Below are positions 1 through 8,514 of a stretch of 20,609 nucleotides of DNA, in pieces. A program made the position numbers and the translations under genes. Location of the stretch: the NCBI GenBank assembly GCA_016290715.1, contig JAEEUY010000251.1, positions 1-20,609 of the forward strand, given 5' to 3'. Below the pieces are notes generated by a model, which was given only the letters and a program-made list of their open reading frames with translations, was not told where the DNA came from and made no database searches. The DNA is from Bacteroidales bacterium (GTDB taxonomy: Bacteria; Bacteroidota; Bacteroidia; Bacteroidales; WCHB1-69). Each line of letters begins with the position of its first letter. The first letter of the stretch is position 1.

Positions 1-148
1 AAGTTTTTTTAGAAGCATCTGAGCGATATTAGAGATGCAAATATACAACCTCACTCACCCGTTGTCAATAGTATTTCCCCTTTTTAAGAATTATTTAGAA
101 AGAAGACAAATAATGGGGAACATCCTATAAATTAAAACAATAAACCCA
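1..148. other. Non-coding left edge
   Basis: Apart from the possible leftward promoter and its inverted repeat (15-38), this AT-rich stretch shows no gene, no clear ogt terminator and no RNA gene that I can recognise. Confidence 0.5.
38..68 (-). promoter_or_regulatory. Possible leftward promoter at window edge
   Basis: Read on the minus strand, a TTG (66-68) is followed after 20 bases by TATATTTG (38-45). This fits the Bacteroidota pattern of a -33 TTG and a -7 TAnnTTTG. It would start a leftward transcript near position 31 for a gene outside the window. A 6-bp inverted repeat (GCATCT at 15-20, AGATGC at 33-38) overlaps the predicted start site and could be an operator or a leader hairpin. 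The motif match is seen directly; the function is inferred. Confidence 0.4.
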
Positions 149-622
149 CTAAAGTAGTATATTTTCTATCCCTAAGAGCCGTTTTTTCATTTCAACACCA
201 TACGCATAGCCACCTATGGAACCATCGGTTCGCACCACTCTGTGGCATGGAACTATAATGGCAATCGGATTGTGTCCCACGGCTTGCCCAATGGCTTGAG
301 CCGACATTGATTTAGAAATTTGTCGCGCCAATTCCCCATAAGTAGTCGTTTCCCCATAAGGTATTTGCAACAACATTTTCCATACTTTACATTGGAATGG
401 TGTCCCTTTAAAATGGATGGGGGGTATAAAAGAGGGATTCTCTCCTGCAAAATACAGTTGCAGCCAGCGAACCGTTTCCATAATCAAAGGAGATTCTTTG
501 TTTTCAACCATTTTAGTCGCTTCTATCGGATGGAGAGCCGTAATGCCTTCCTCATCTGCCTCAATCAAAACAGTCCCTATCGGAGTATCTATTTTTTTTG
601 TAAAACCACCTTTTTTTATCAT
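149..622 (-). CDS. ogt: Methylated-DNA--[protein]-cysteine S-methyltransferase (Ogt type)
   Basis: Suicide DNA repair protein that moves the alkyl group from O6-alkylguanine (and O4-alkylthymine) to its own cysteine. With the start chosen here it has 157 residues, normal for a stand-alone Ogt. The active-site motif PCHRVV lies at residues 125-130 (acceptor Cys126), preceded by the helix-turn-helix segment IPYGETTTYGELA and by AIGQAVGHNPI. The base-flipping arginine of human MGMT is Gln109 here (SAQAIG), a variant I recall from other bacterial Ogt proteins. The frame stays open to an ATG at 802, but that start would overlap the divergent gene at 726. A TAAATTTG -7 box at 646-653 places the transcript start just upstream of the ATG at 622, so 622 is preferred. 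No terminator is evident downstream. Family identity is certain; the start is likely. Confidence 0.93.
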   Translation of the reverse strand: MIKKGGFTKKIDTPIGTVLIEADEEGITALHPIEATKMVENKESPLIMETVRWLQLYFAGENPSFIPPIHFKGTPFQCKVWKMLLQIPYGETTTYGELARQISKSMSAQAIGQAVGHNPIAIIVPCHRVVRTDGSIGGYAYGVEMKKRLLGIENILL

Positions 623-633
623 CTTTATTTTAT

Positions 634-641
634 TATTTTTG
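634..641 (+). promoter_or_regulatory. Candidate -7 box for the SIMPL-mrdA-rodA operon
   Basis: TATTTTTG matches the Bacteroidota -7 consensus TAnnTTTG on the plus strand, about 85 bases before the ATG at 726. No TTG at the expected -33 spacing was found. It lies next to the minus-strand box of ogt, so the two promoters would be back to back. Weak evidence in an AT-rich stretch. Confidence 0.25.
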
Positions 642-645
642 CGGA

Positions 646-653
646 CAAATTTA
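646..653 (-). promoter_or_regulatory. Candidate -7 box for ogt
   Basis: Read on the minus strand this is TAAATTTG, a match to TAnnTTTG. A start site about seven bases downstream leaves a short leader of roughly 17 bases before the ATG at 622. It excludes the longer reading-frame starts at 658 and 802. A TTG lies upstream, but at shorter than ideal spacing. Confidence 0.4.
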
Positions 654-725
654 ATCATTTTCTTGCACAATTTTAAACTTGCTCCTACGTTATTCCAATT
701 ATTATAAACCATAAATTTTACCATC

Positions 726-1469
726 ATGTCATCCAAAGCAAAAATCGTTATCAGCATTATTTTGGGAATCAGTTTCATTTTGGCTGCCCTTGTCATCGGC
801 AATTATTTCTATCAAGCAAAAAAACCAGTTCAAACCGTTTCGGTGGTTGGTCTTGCTGAAAAAGATTTCACTTCCGATTTGATCGTCTATAACTTTTACT
901 ATAGCGTTAAAAATATGGATATGAAAACTGCATACGAAGAACTAAAACAACAGACAGAAATTGTCAAAAAATATTTAAAAGAAAAAGGCATAACCGATGC
1001 GGAAATCACTTTTAAATCCGTAACAAACCGGGAAGACACGGAATACAATTACGACAGGGCTTCCCAACGGAGTTATTACGTTTTTTCAGGCTATATTCTT
1101 ACACAAAACGTACGTATTGAATCCAAAGAAGTGGAAAAAATTGAAACTCTTCATCATAACATTGCCGACTTGTTAAGTCAAGGGGTAACGATTCAAGCAT
1201 ACGAGCCGGAGTATTACTACACCCAATTAGCGGACCTGAAAATTGAAATGTTAGAAAATGCCACCAAGGATGCCAAACTGCGTGCAGAAACAATAGCTCA
1301 AAATTCCGGTTCAAAATTAGGTCATCTAAAAAGTGCTAACATGGGAGTATTTCAAATTACGGCTCCCAATTCAAGTGATGAAGATTATACATGGGGCGGA
1401 GCGTTCAACACCTCTTCCAAAAACAAAAGAGCGAGCATTAATATGAGACTAACCTATTATGTAAAATAA
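726..1469 (+). CDS. SIMPL domain-containing (DUF541) membrane-anchored protein
   Basis: Protein of 247 residues. A short basic N-terminus and one hydrophobic segment at about residues 6-27 suggest an uncleaved inner-membrane anchor or signal peptide, with the rest in the periplasm. The body fits the SIMPL/DUF541 family: a VSVVGLAEKDF-type first strand, an amphipathic helix (AYEELKQQTEIVKKYLKEKG), the typical ITDAEI turn, and a late helix with KDAKLRAETIAQNSG. The molecular role of this family is poorly defined; members are secreted or periplasmic and some have been linked to envelope stress or signalling. It is the first gene of a tight operon with a polyprenyl synthase, PBP2 and RodA, so an envelope role is plausible, but that is inference from position only. 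The next gene starts five bases after its stop. Confidence 0.85.
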   Translation: MSSKAKIVISIILGISFILAALVIGNYFYQAKKPVQTVSVVGLAEKDFTSDLIVYNFYYSVKNMDMKTAYEELKQQTEIVKKYLKEKGITDAEITFKSVTNREDTEYNYDRASQRSYYVFSGYILTQNVRIESKEVEKIETLHHNIADLLSQGVTIQAYEPEYYYTQLADLKIEMLENATKDAKLRAETIAQNSGSKLGHLKSANMGVFQITAPNSSDEDYTWGGAFNTSSKNKRASINMRLTYYVK

Positions 1470-1474
1470 TTATT

Positions 1475-2434
1475 TTGGAAAGACTAGAAGAATATTTTAA
1501 AGAAATTACGTGGCAAAAAGAACCACAAAATTTATATAATCCTATTTATTATACCCTTCTGCAAGGTGGAAAGCGACTTCGTCCACGCTTGGTATTCATG
1601 AGTACCAAACTTTTTGGTGGAAACCTCACCGAAGCTTTGCATCCTGCAGCGGCTTTTGAAATGTTGCATAATTTTACGCTGATTCATGATGACATCATGG
1701 ATAACGCTGACATTCGCAGGGGGCAACCTACCGTTTATCGCCAGTGGAATGGGAATATCGCCATTTTGTCAGGAGATGCCTTAGCCACCCTCGCGCTGCA
1801 AGAGATGCTACATACCAACGCTAAATCCGATACTGTTATCGCTCTTTCCAAACTTCTTGCCCAAACTTCCTTGGAAATATGTGAAGGCCAACAGTGGGAT
1901 TTGGACTTTGAAACACAGCAAACGGTTCATATTGAGGATTATATTGATATGATTCGCAATAAGACCGCCGTAATGTTGGCAGGCTGCTTAAAAGCAGGGG
2001 CAATTCTTTCGGAGACCTCCGTCACCAACCAAAATGCCATCTACGATTTTGGTATTTATATCGGTTTGGCCTTCCAAATTAAGGATGATTTATTAGATGT
2101 TTATGGGGATGATACCACTTTCGGCAAGAAAATAGGCGGCGATATACGTGAGAATAAAAAAACTTATCCGTATCTTCGGGCATTAAAAGATTCTGATAAC
2201 CAACAGAAAAAAGATTTACAATATTATTTTTCTTCTTCTGATTTTGATGAAAAACAAAAGTTTGAAGCCGTAAAAACCATATACCAAAATCTTGATATTC
2301 AGAAGAAATCGGAACAATACATTGATTCATTAGTATCTCAAGCTTTAGCAATTTTACAGAACATTAATTGTCCCGAACAAAACAAACAGCCATTCCGCGA
2401 TTTAGCCATTGAATTAAGTTGCCGTACTAAATAA
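1475..2434 (+). CDS. (E)-polyprenyl diphosphate synthase, IspA/GGPP synthase family
   Basis: Makes an all-trans prenyl diphosphate by head-to-tail condensation of isopentenyl diphosphate onto an allylic primer. It has 319 residues and all trans-prenyltransferase signatures: QGGKRLRP at 30-37, the first Asp-rich motif DDIMD at 72-76 followed by RRGQP, and the second motif KDDLLD at 203-208. The first motif lacks the two-residue insertion of typical bacterial FPP synthases, and a Phe sits five residues before it, which points to a short product such as GGPP or FPP; chain length cannot be fixed from sequence. The start is TTG: no ATG exists between the in-frame stop at 1439 and this codon, although ATT/ATA codons just upstream are possible. 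It begins five bases after the previous stop and its stop overlaps the next ATG (TAATG). A role in feeding undecaprenyl phosphate synthesis is inferred from the mrdA-rodA context. Confidence 0.9.
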   Translation: MERLEEYFKEITWQKEPQNLYNPIYYTLLQGGKRLRPRLVFMSTKLFGGNLTEALHPAAAFEMLHNFTLIHDDIMDNADIRRGQPTVYRQWNGNIAILSGDALATLALQEMLHTNAKSDTVIALSKLLAQTSLEICEGQQWDLDFETQQTVHIEDYIDMIRNKTAVMLAGCLKAGAILSETSVTNQNAIYDFGIYIGLAFQIKDDLLDVYGDDTTFGKKIGGDIRENKKTYPYLRALKDSDNQQKKDLQYYFSSSDFDEKQKFEAVKTIYQNLDIQKKSEQYIDSLVSQALAILQNINCPEQNKQPFRDLAIELSCRTK

Positions 2435-4263
2435 TGAATCCCCTCCTTGAGAAACGGAAAAACATCATCATTGTTGTCATGATTTTTTTCATGGCTATAT
2501 ATGTTATTAAGTTGTTTTCCTTGCAAATCATTGAGAAAGGCTATAAAGAAGATGCTATCCGGAATGCTATCCGGGAAATAAATGTCATTCCTCCACGCGG
2601 ACTCATTTTTGACCGAAACGATTCACTCATCGTTTACAACGAAGCAGCCTACGACCTGATGGTGATTCCCAAAGAAATGAAAGAAGCTATTGATCAGGGA
2701 GCGATCTTTGATACTTTAGACCTATGTCATGTTTTGGATATTCCGATAGAAGAATTTATCAAACGCATAGAGAAAGCCAAAGCTTATTCTCCCCTTCTTC
2801 CTTCGGTATTTGCACAACAGATGTCAAAAGAAGATTATGGTTTTTTGCAAGAAAAGCTATACCGTTTTCCCGGTTTTTTCGTGCAAAATCGTACGCTTCG
2901 ACATTACCCTATTCCCGTAGCAGCCCACATTTTAGGATATATTGGGGAAGTGAATGATGAACAAATACGAAAAGACAGCTACTACCAAATGGGCGACTAC
3001 ATCGGTATTAGCGGCATAGAAAAATCGTATGAAGAAGAATTGAGAGGGGTGAAAGGGAAACGAATGGTTTTAGTGGATGTCAATAATCGGGAAAAAGGGC
3101 CTTATAAAAACGGAGACGAAGATATCCCTGCCGAACCAGGGCAAGATTTATGGTGCACAATTGATGTGGAATTGCAAAAATTTGGAGAAAAATTAATGTC
3201 CAATAAAAAGGGAAGTATCGTTGCCATTGAGCCCCAAACAGGAGAAATCCTTTGCATTGTTTCCACCCCGTCGTATGACCCCAATTTATTAGTTGGGAAA
3301 GCGCGCAGTAAGAATTATGCCAAATTATTGATGGATTCCATCAATGTACCGTTGTATAATCGCGCATTAAAAGCTATGTATCCGCCTGGTTCTACGTTCA
3401 AATTAGCCAATGGACTGATTGGGGAACAAGAAGGTGTCCTGACTCGTAATACAGTTTATTCGTGTGGTGCAGGATACAGCATTGGCAACCATATTGTACA
3501 TTGCCACGGTTGCGGCAGTATCAATTTGGTGCAGGCGGTACAGCGTTCTTGCAACACCTATTTTTGCCGCGCCTTTTACAACACAGTCTCTAATTCCCGC
3601 TACAAATCCATTCAAGATGGATATTTGGCATGGAAGAACCATATTAACAGTCTGGGATTTGGACAAAAATTTAATACAGACCTCCCTTACGAATCTTCCG
3701 GAATCATTCCAAGCGTGGAGTATTTCAACAAAAAATACAACGGACATTGGAATGGGAACTCTATCGTATCCATGGGTATTGGGCAGGGAGAAGTGGGCAG
3801 CACCCCGCTACAAATGGCCAATTTCATGGCAATTATCGCCAATCGGGGATGGTACTACAAACCACACGTAGTAAAGGCCATTGGGGCTAAAAACAAGCCT
3901 AACACACGCTATAATGAAAAGATATATTGCGATATTGAACAGCGGCATTTTGATGCCATTATTGAGGGGATGCTGTGCGTAGTAACTTCAGGGACGGGGC
4001 GTTCTGCCAAAATGGACGATATCGTCATTGCCGGAAAAACAGGGACGGCACAAAATCCGCATGGTGCCGACCACTCTGTATTTGCCTGTTTCGCACCAGC
4101 CAAAGATCCTAAAATAGCCGTTTTTGTTCTTGTTGAAAACGGCGGTTTCGGGGCTTCCGTAGCAGCTCCCATCGCCAGCCTTATTATTGAATACTACCTT
4201 CATCGCGAAATAAAACGTACCGACTTAGAAGAACGCATGACTTCGCTTAAATTAATTCGTTAA
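2434..4263 (+). CDS. mrdA: Penicillin-binding protein 2, elongasome transpeptidase
   Basis: Class B PBP that crosslinks lateral-wall peptidoglycan and works with RodA. It has 609 residues. There is one N-terminal membrane anchor at about residues 10-30, then the PBP dimerisation region with the conserved PPRGLIFDRN at 53-62, and a C-terminal transpeptidase domain. The three active-site motifs are present: STFK (catalytic Ser320), SCN at 372-374 and KTGTA at 535-539. The stretch around the second motif is cysteine-rich (Cys344, 357, 360, 373, 378), including an HCHGCG segment at 356-361. The start ATG shares one base with the stop of the polyprenyl synthase gene, implying translational coupling. 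rodA follows three bases after the stop. mreBCD are not adjacent in this window. Beta-lactam target by family. Confidence 0.96.
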   Translation: MNPLLEKRKNIIIVVMIFFMAIYVIKLFSLQIIEKGYKEDAIRNAIREINVIPPRGLIFDRNDSLIVYNEAAYDLMVIPKEMKEAIDQGAIFDTLDLCHVLDIPIEEFIKRIEKAKAYSPLLPSVFAQQMSKEDYGFLQEKLYRFPGFFVQNRTLRHYPIPVAAHILGYIGEVNDEQIRKDSYYQMGDYIGISGIEKSYEEELRGVKGKRMVLVDVNNREKGPYKNGDEDIPAEPGQDLWCTIDVELQKFGEKLMSNKKGSIVAIEPQTGEILCIVSTPSYDPNLLVGKARSKNYAKLLMDSINVPLYNRALKAMYPPGSTFKLANGLIGEQEGVLTRNTVYSCGAGYSIGNHIVHCHGCGSINLVQAVQRSCNTYFCRAFYNTVSNSRYKSIQDGYLAWKNHINSLGFGQKFNTDLPYESSGIIPSVEYFNKKYNGHWNGNSIVSMGIGQGEVGSTPLQMANFMAIIANRGWYYKPHVVKAIGAKNKPNTRYNEKIYCDIEQRHFDAIIEGMLCVVTSGTGRSAKMDDIVIAGKTGTAQNPHGADHSVFACFAPAKDPKIAVFVLVENGGFGASVAAPIASLIIEYYLHREIKRTDLEERMTSLKLIR

Positions 4264-4266
4264 GAT

Positions 4267-5523
4267 ATGTTTGGCCATTCACATACCACCGTCCATAAAG
4301 GTTTCGACAACGTACTGATTATTCTTTACGGTATTCTCGTGCTCATCGGATGGCTAACTATTTACTCAACTTCGTACAAGCCAGGCAGTGATTTTGAGCT
4401 ATTCTCCCTCAATACATACTACGGACGGCAACTTATATGGATTCTCATTTCCGTGGCAACAGCCATCGCTATCCTACTTATTGACAACAAACTGATTCAA
4501 ACCTACGCCTACCCTATCTATATCTTTTTTCTATTGCTCAATATTTTAGTCTTGTTTTTAGGAACCGAAATTTCCGGAGCCAAAGCATGGATTAAAATAG
4601 GAAGTATCAGCTTACAGCCCATTGAATTCGCTAAATTTGCAACTGCACTCGCCTTGGCAAAACTTTTTAGTGAATCCAAAACCTCGTCTGAGAAAAAGAT
4701 GATTTGGATATACGCCTTCATCCTTATATTAATTCCTGCAGGTATCGCTTTATTGCAAGATGACACTGGTTCTGCACTTGTTTTCTTCTCTTTCATCATT
4801 TTATTCTACAGGGAAGGATTTAGTCCTTTTATCATTTTTCTCGGTTTCTTAGCCATACTCCTTTTTATCTTTACTATTTATTTCAACGAATTATATACCA
4901 TTACTTTTCTTGTAATTGCATTAATTATATCATTTTTTATCAATAATGATAAAAAATATATTACCCGAAATATACTTGTTTTTATTGGGTCTATCATCCT
5001 TATTTTCGCAGTAAACTATGCCTATAATGATATTCTCCAACCACATCAGCGCCAACGTATAGACACCATTTTGGGGAAAAGTGTGGACCCCAAAGGGGCC
5101 GATTTCAACCTCAATCAATCGAAAATTGCCATCGGCTCCGGCGGTTTCTTTGGAAAAGGCTACTTAAAAGGAACACAAACCAAATTGAACTTTGTGCCCG
5201 AGCAACGCACTGATTTCATCTTCTGTGGAATTGGTGAAGAATGGGGATTTTTAGGTTGTGTGGCTCTCATTGCCATCTATTTGGCATTAATCATCCGCCT
5301 CATTACCCAAGCGGAAAAACAACGCAATGCCTTTGTGAGGGTTTACGGCTATGGTGTCGCTTCCGTTTTCTTTTTCCATCTGTTTGTCAATATTGGCATG
5401 ACGATAGGATTGATGCCGGTAATTGGTATCCCTCTCCCGTTAATCAGCTATGGCGGCTCCTCGCTGTGGGGCTTCACCATTTTGCTATTCATTTTTATCC
5501 GGCTACAGTACAATAATAATTAA
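4267..5523 (+). CDS. rodA: Rod shape-determining protein RodA, SEDS glycosyltransferase
   Basis: Integral membrane peptidoglycan glycosyltransferase of the SEDS family, which polymerises lipid II in complex with PBP2. It has 418 residues with about ten hydrophobic segments. Family landmarks are WIKIGSISLQPIEFAK at 108-123, the extracellular loop with HQRQRID and the VPEQRTDFIF segment at 310-319 (Asp316 aligns with the essential Asp of E. coli RodA), GEEWGFLG, and the C-terminal PLISYGGSS at 391-399. It starts three bases after the mrdA stop, so the pair is co-transcribed. The RTDFIF and family context favour RodA over FtsW, as does the neighbouring PBP2. It is the last gene of the operon and faces nrdJ convergently. 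Confidence 0.95.
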   Translation: MFGHSHTTVHKGFDNVLIILYGILVLIGWLTIYSTSYKPGSDFELFSLNTYYGRQLIWILISVATAIAILLIDNKLIQTYAYPIYIFFLLLNILVLFLGTEISGAKAWIKIGSISLQPIEFAKFATALALAKLFSESKTSSEKKMIWIYAFILILIPAGIALLQDDTGSALVFFSFIILFYREGFSPFIIFLGFLAILLFIFTIYFNELYTITFLVIALIISFFINNDKKYITRNILVFIGSIILIFAVNYAYNDILQPHQRQRIDTILGKSVDPKGADFNLNQSKIAIGSGGFFGKGYLKGTQTKLNFVPEQRTDFIFCGIGEEWGFLGCVALIAIYLALIIRLITQAEKQRNAFVRVYGYGVASVFFFHLFVNIGMTIGLMPVIGIPLPLISYGGSSLWGFTILLFIFIRLQYNNN

Positions 5524-5580
5524 GTCTCATTATAAAATAATGAATCTCAAAAATTGATGCACTCATCGGTTTGCTTTTAG

Positions 5581-5605
5581 TGTATTTTCTTCGAAGCCAA
5601 ATACA
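5581..5605 (-). terminator. Weak hairpin between convergent rodA and nrdJ
   Basis: TGTATTT (5581-5587) and AAATACA (5599-5605) form a 7-bp AT-rich stem, with a small inner CTTCGAAG palindrome. It sits nine bases past the nrdJ stop and 58 past the rodA stop. There is no clear T-run, so it would be a poor intrinsic terminator. The rest of 5524-5613 shows nothing else. Confidence 0.25.
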
Positions 5606-5613
5606 GAACCTCT

Positions 5614-8382
5614 TTAGTTCCCACATTTTGAATAAGAACAGTTGGTGCACACCAAACAGCCTTCTTTAAATTCCATGGTATTTTCAGCCCCACAATTCGG
5701 ACATATAACACCAAGCGCTTTGGTCCCGTCCTTAATAAATTTCTTCAATGCACGAATCACCCCTGTTTTCCATGAATTAATTGACTCTTCCCTGAAATTA
5801 AGTCCACCAATAATATCACAAATATTTTGAACAGGAAGACCGTGACGCAACATGGCGGAAATCATTTTAGCATAATTCCAAAACTCCACATTGAAGCATC
5901 GGTTCAAACCGCTGAAAGTTACTGTATAACCATCCACATCCTCATATTGGAAATCATAAGATTTCGTACCGTCTTCATGGTGGTTTTTGATGATTTTCCC
6001 ATGTTTTACACTCTTGGGTAAGGGCAATCGGTTGTCATCGCATTTTCCTGTGAATATCTCATAAGGTGTCCCATCCGCACGCAACCCCACTAAAGCCAAC
6101 CAATCTTCATTATTATTGCGAAAACGAAGCACATCAGCCTTTAATTCACGAGGACGCTTCACATTCTGTGCCACTGGTTTTTCCGTCTCTTTAGGCTTGT
6201 CACTAATATTGTTCAAAACCCCGTCGCGAGAGCCGTCGCGATATACGGTCAACCCCTTGCAACCACACTCCCATGCCTTTTTATATAACTGATTAACAAC
6301 TTCTTCCGTAGTCTTACGCGGCAAATTAATTGTTACAGAAATAGAATGATCAACCCATTTTTGCATCATCCCTTGCATCTCAACCTTTTTTATATAGTCC
6401 GTGTCGTTTGCCATCGCCTTATAATACGGTGATTTTTCAACAATTGCATTAATCTCCATTTCCGACATATTTTCAAAAGTGGTAGTATCATAACCATTCA
6501 CTTCTGCCCATGTCAGAAATTTTTGGTGAAAAACAAGGTATTCTTCAAACAAATCGCCATTGGTGTCTTTCACCATAGGACGATTCATGTTTATATCGTT
6601 GGGGTTTACTTTCCTCCTTCTTTTATAAACCACATTAAATGCTGGTTCTATTCCAGAAGTGGTTTGAGTGCAGATACTTACACTTCCCGTAGGTGCGATG
6701 GTGAGCAGGGCGATATTACGACGGCCATGTGATAACATATCCTGATACAGGGTTTCATCTGCCTCTTTCAAACGAAGAATAAAAGGATTTTCAGCCTCTT
6801 TGTCGCTACTATAAATCGGGAAAGCGCCCCGTTCTGCAGCCATCGTTACCGAACTACGGTAAGCTGCGAGGGCAAGTTGTTTCTGGACTTCCGCCGAAAA
6901 AACATTGCTACTGTCCGTCCCATAACGTTTGCCTAAAGCGGCAAGCATATCCCCCTCTGCCGTAATTCCCAGTCCCGTGCGTCTTCCCTTTTGGGATTTT
7001 CGTTTGATTTTCAGCCATAAGTTCCTCTCTACACGTTTAATATCATCTGATTCCGGATCCGAGTCAATTTTCTTTAATATGGCATCCACTTTTTCAAGTT
7101 CAAGATCAATGATGTCATCCATTAACCGTTGGGCATACATCACATGCTGTTTAAAAAGAGGAAAGTCGAAACTTGCCTGCTCCGTAAACGGATTATTGAC
7201 ATAACTATACAAGTTCATGGCTATCAACCGGCAACTATCGTATGGACATAATGGGATTTCACCACATGGGTTGGTTGACTCTGTGAGGAATCCTTCATCG
7301 GCATAACAATCGGGAATGGCTTCACGATGTATTGTATCCCAGAAAAGCACCCCAGGCTCCGCCGATTTCCATGCATTGTGTATTATCTTTGTCCAAAGCT
7401 TACGGGCATCTGTTTGTTGAACATATTTCGGATTTTCAGAATGGATAGGATATTGCTGTGTATAAGGAGTCCCATTATAAACACATTGCATAAATTCATC
7501 ATCAATCCGAACCGATACATTGGCCCCTGTGATTTTACCCGGTGTCATTTTGGCATCAATAAACTTCTCAGCATCAGGATGTTTGATAGAAATAGTAAGC
7601 ATCAGTGCACCGCGACGGCCATCTTGTGCCACCTCACGAGTAGAGTTGGAGTAGCGTTCCATGAATGGCACCACTCCTGTGGAAGTCATGGCACAATTTT
7701 TCACATTGCTACCCTCAGGACGAATAGCCGAGAGGTCGTGTCCGACACCGCCACGGCGTTTCATCAATTGCACCTGCTCCTCATCCATTTGCATTATTCC
7801 CCCATAAGAATCGGAATTTTGGCCATTGCCTATAACGAAACAATTTGACAATGAAACAATCTGATGTTTGTTGCCAATTCCAGCCATCGGACTCCCTTGA
7901 GGGATGATATATTTAAAATCTTTGATCAAATTGAAGATCAAATCCTCACTCATGGGATTCGGATACTTTTTCTCGATACGGGCAAATTCACGGGCAATAC
8001 GGCGATGCATATCATCGGGGGTTCTCTCAACTAACTTCCCTCCCCGATTCTTAAGAGCGTATTTATCCACCCACACACTGGCTGCCAACTGATCGCCATG
8101 AAAATAGGCCACTACATCTTGAAAAATCTCTTCCTTTTCATAAGTCTGTTCAGGCATATCTATCTCTTCGACCCTGTCATGCTGATTTTGCGACTGCAGT
8201 TCGACATCCGCGAATAGATTGCCCACATATTCTTTTGGTATTTGCCTCCCCTCTTTTTGATTTTTACTGTTTATGATTGAGAGTTGCTTCTTTCGCATAT
8301 TTATCATCCGATCATTTTCACGGGTTTGTTCGCTTAATGAAACAGTATCAATGGAACCGAAAAGAGACAAATTTTTATCCAT
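5614..8382 (-). CDS. nrdJ: Adenosylcobalamin-dependent (class II) ribonucleoside-diphosphate reductase
   Basis: Reduces ribonucleotides to deoxyribonucleotides, using a thiyl radical made from coenzyme B12, so it needs neither oxygen nor a separate activase. It has 922 residues. The catalytic core shows SNCFVIG (Cys181), RRGGVGHDLSAIRPEG, NPCGEI with thiyl Cys373 and its partners Asn371 and Glu375, the second redox Cys384 (DSCRLIAMNL), and the phosphate loop in APTGSVS. I see no recognisable N-terminal ATP-cone; the first 85 residues are a hydrophilic extension. The C-terminus has a TSCPD-like domain (FNVEFWNYAKMISAM) and a zinc-ribbon tail (CPNCG...CTNCSYSKC), typical of the large NrdJ type. 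The ATG at 8382 is the first start in the frame. The leader carries a candidate -7 box and an inverted repeat, but no recognisable cobalamin riboswitch. A ThyX-like gene lies upstream on the same strand. Confidence 0.95.
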   Translation of the reverse strand: MDKNLSLFGSIDTVSLSEQTRENDRMINMRKKQLSIINSKNQKEGRQIPKEYVGNLFADVELQSQNQHDRVEEIDMPEQTYEKEEIFQDVVAYFHGDQLAASVWVDKYALKNRGGKLVERTPDDMHRRIAREFARIEKKYPNPMSEDLIFNLIKDFKYIIPQGSPMAGIGNKHQIVSLSNCFVIGNGQNSDSYGGIMQMDEEQVQLMKRRGGVGHDLSAIRPEGSNVKNCAMTSTGVVPFMERYSNSTREVAQDGRRGALMLTISIKHPDAEKFIDAKMTPGKITGANVSVRIDDEFMQCVYNGTPYTQQYPIHSENPKYVQQTDARKLWTKIIHNAWKSAEPGVLFWDTIHREAIPDCYADEGFLTESTNPCGEIPLCPYDSCRLIAMNLYSYVNNPFTEQASFDFPLFKQHVMYAQRLMDDIIDLELEKVDAILKKIDSDPESDDIKRVERNLWLKIKRKSQKGRRTGLGITAEGDMLAALGKRYGTDSSNVFSAEVQKQLALAAYRSSVTMAAERGAFPIYSSDKEAENPFILRLKEADETLYQDMLSHGRRNIALLTIAPTGSVSICTQTTSGIEPAFNVVYKRRRKVNPNDINMNRPMVKDTNGDLFEEYLVFHQKFLTWAEVNGYDTTTFENMSEMEINAIVEKSPYYKAMANDTDYIKKVEMQGMMQKWVDHSISVTINLPRKTTEEVVNQLYKKAWECGCKGLTVYRDGSRDGVLNNISDKPKETEKPVAQNVKRPRELKADVLRFRNNNEDWLALVGLRADGTPYEIFTGKCDDNRLPLPKSVKHGKIIKNHHEDGTKSYDFQYEDVDGYTVTFSGLNRCFNVEFWNYAKMISAMLRHGLPVQNICDIIGGLNFREESINSWKTGVIRALKKFIKDGTKALGVICPNCGAENTMEFKEGCLVCTNCSYSKCGN

Positions 8383-8468
8383 GTATTATTGAATGTATAA
8401 GTTTAAAAAAAATATAATTTTACGAACTGGAAAAAACAATAAAAAAGTTTAAAATAGTTGTTTATAGA

Positions 8469-8485
8469 CATATACCATCTATATG
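8469..8485. promoter_or_regulatory. Inverted repeat in the nrdJ leader
   Basis: CATATA-CCATC-TATATG is a perfect 6-bp inverted repeat with a 5-base spacer, 87 bases before the nrdJ start and about 15-31 bases past the predicted transcript start. It could be an operator half-site pair. It resembles the AT-rich core of NrdR boxes only loosely and lacks their spacing. The symmetry is seen directly; the function is a guess. Confidence 0.3.
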
Positions 8486-8506
8486 CAATATCAGATTGAG
8501 GTAGTG

Positions 8507-8514
8507 CAAAAGTA
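8507..8514 (-). promoter_or_regulatory. Candidate -7 box for nrdJ
   Basis: Read on the minus strand this is TACTTTTG, matching TAnnTTTG. It predicts a leader of roughly 118 bases, which is too short for a typical class I cobalamin riboswitch. No good -33 TTG was found. Confidence 0.35.

Noticed and set aside
623..802. Longer N-terminus for the ogt gene (start at 802 or 658)
   Set aside because: It would overlap the divergent SIMPL gene, adds residues not found in the Ogt family, and lies upstream of the likely promoter at 646-653.
3464..3871. 135-codon plus-strand frame inside mrdA
   Set aside because: It is an out-of-frame shadow of the transpeptidase domain, with no motif of its own.
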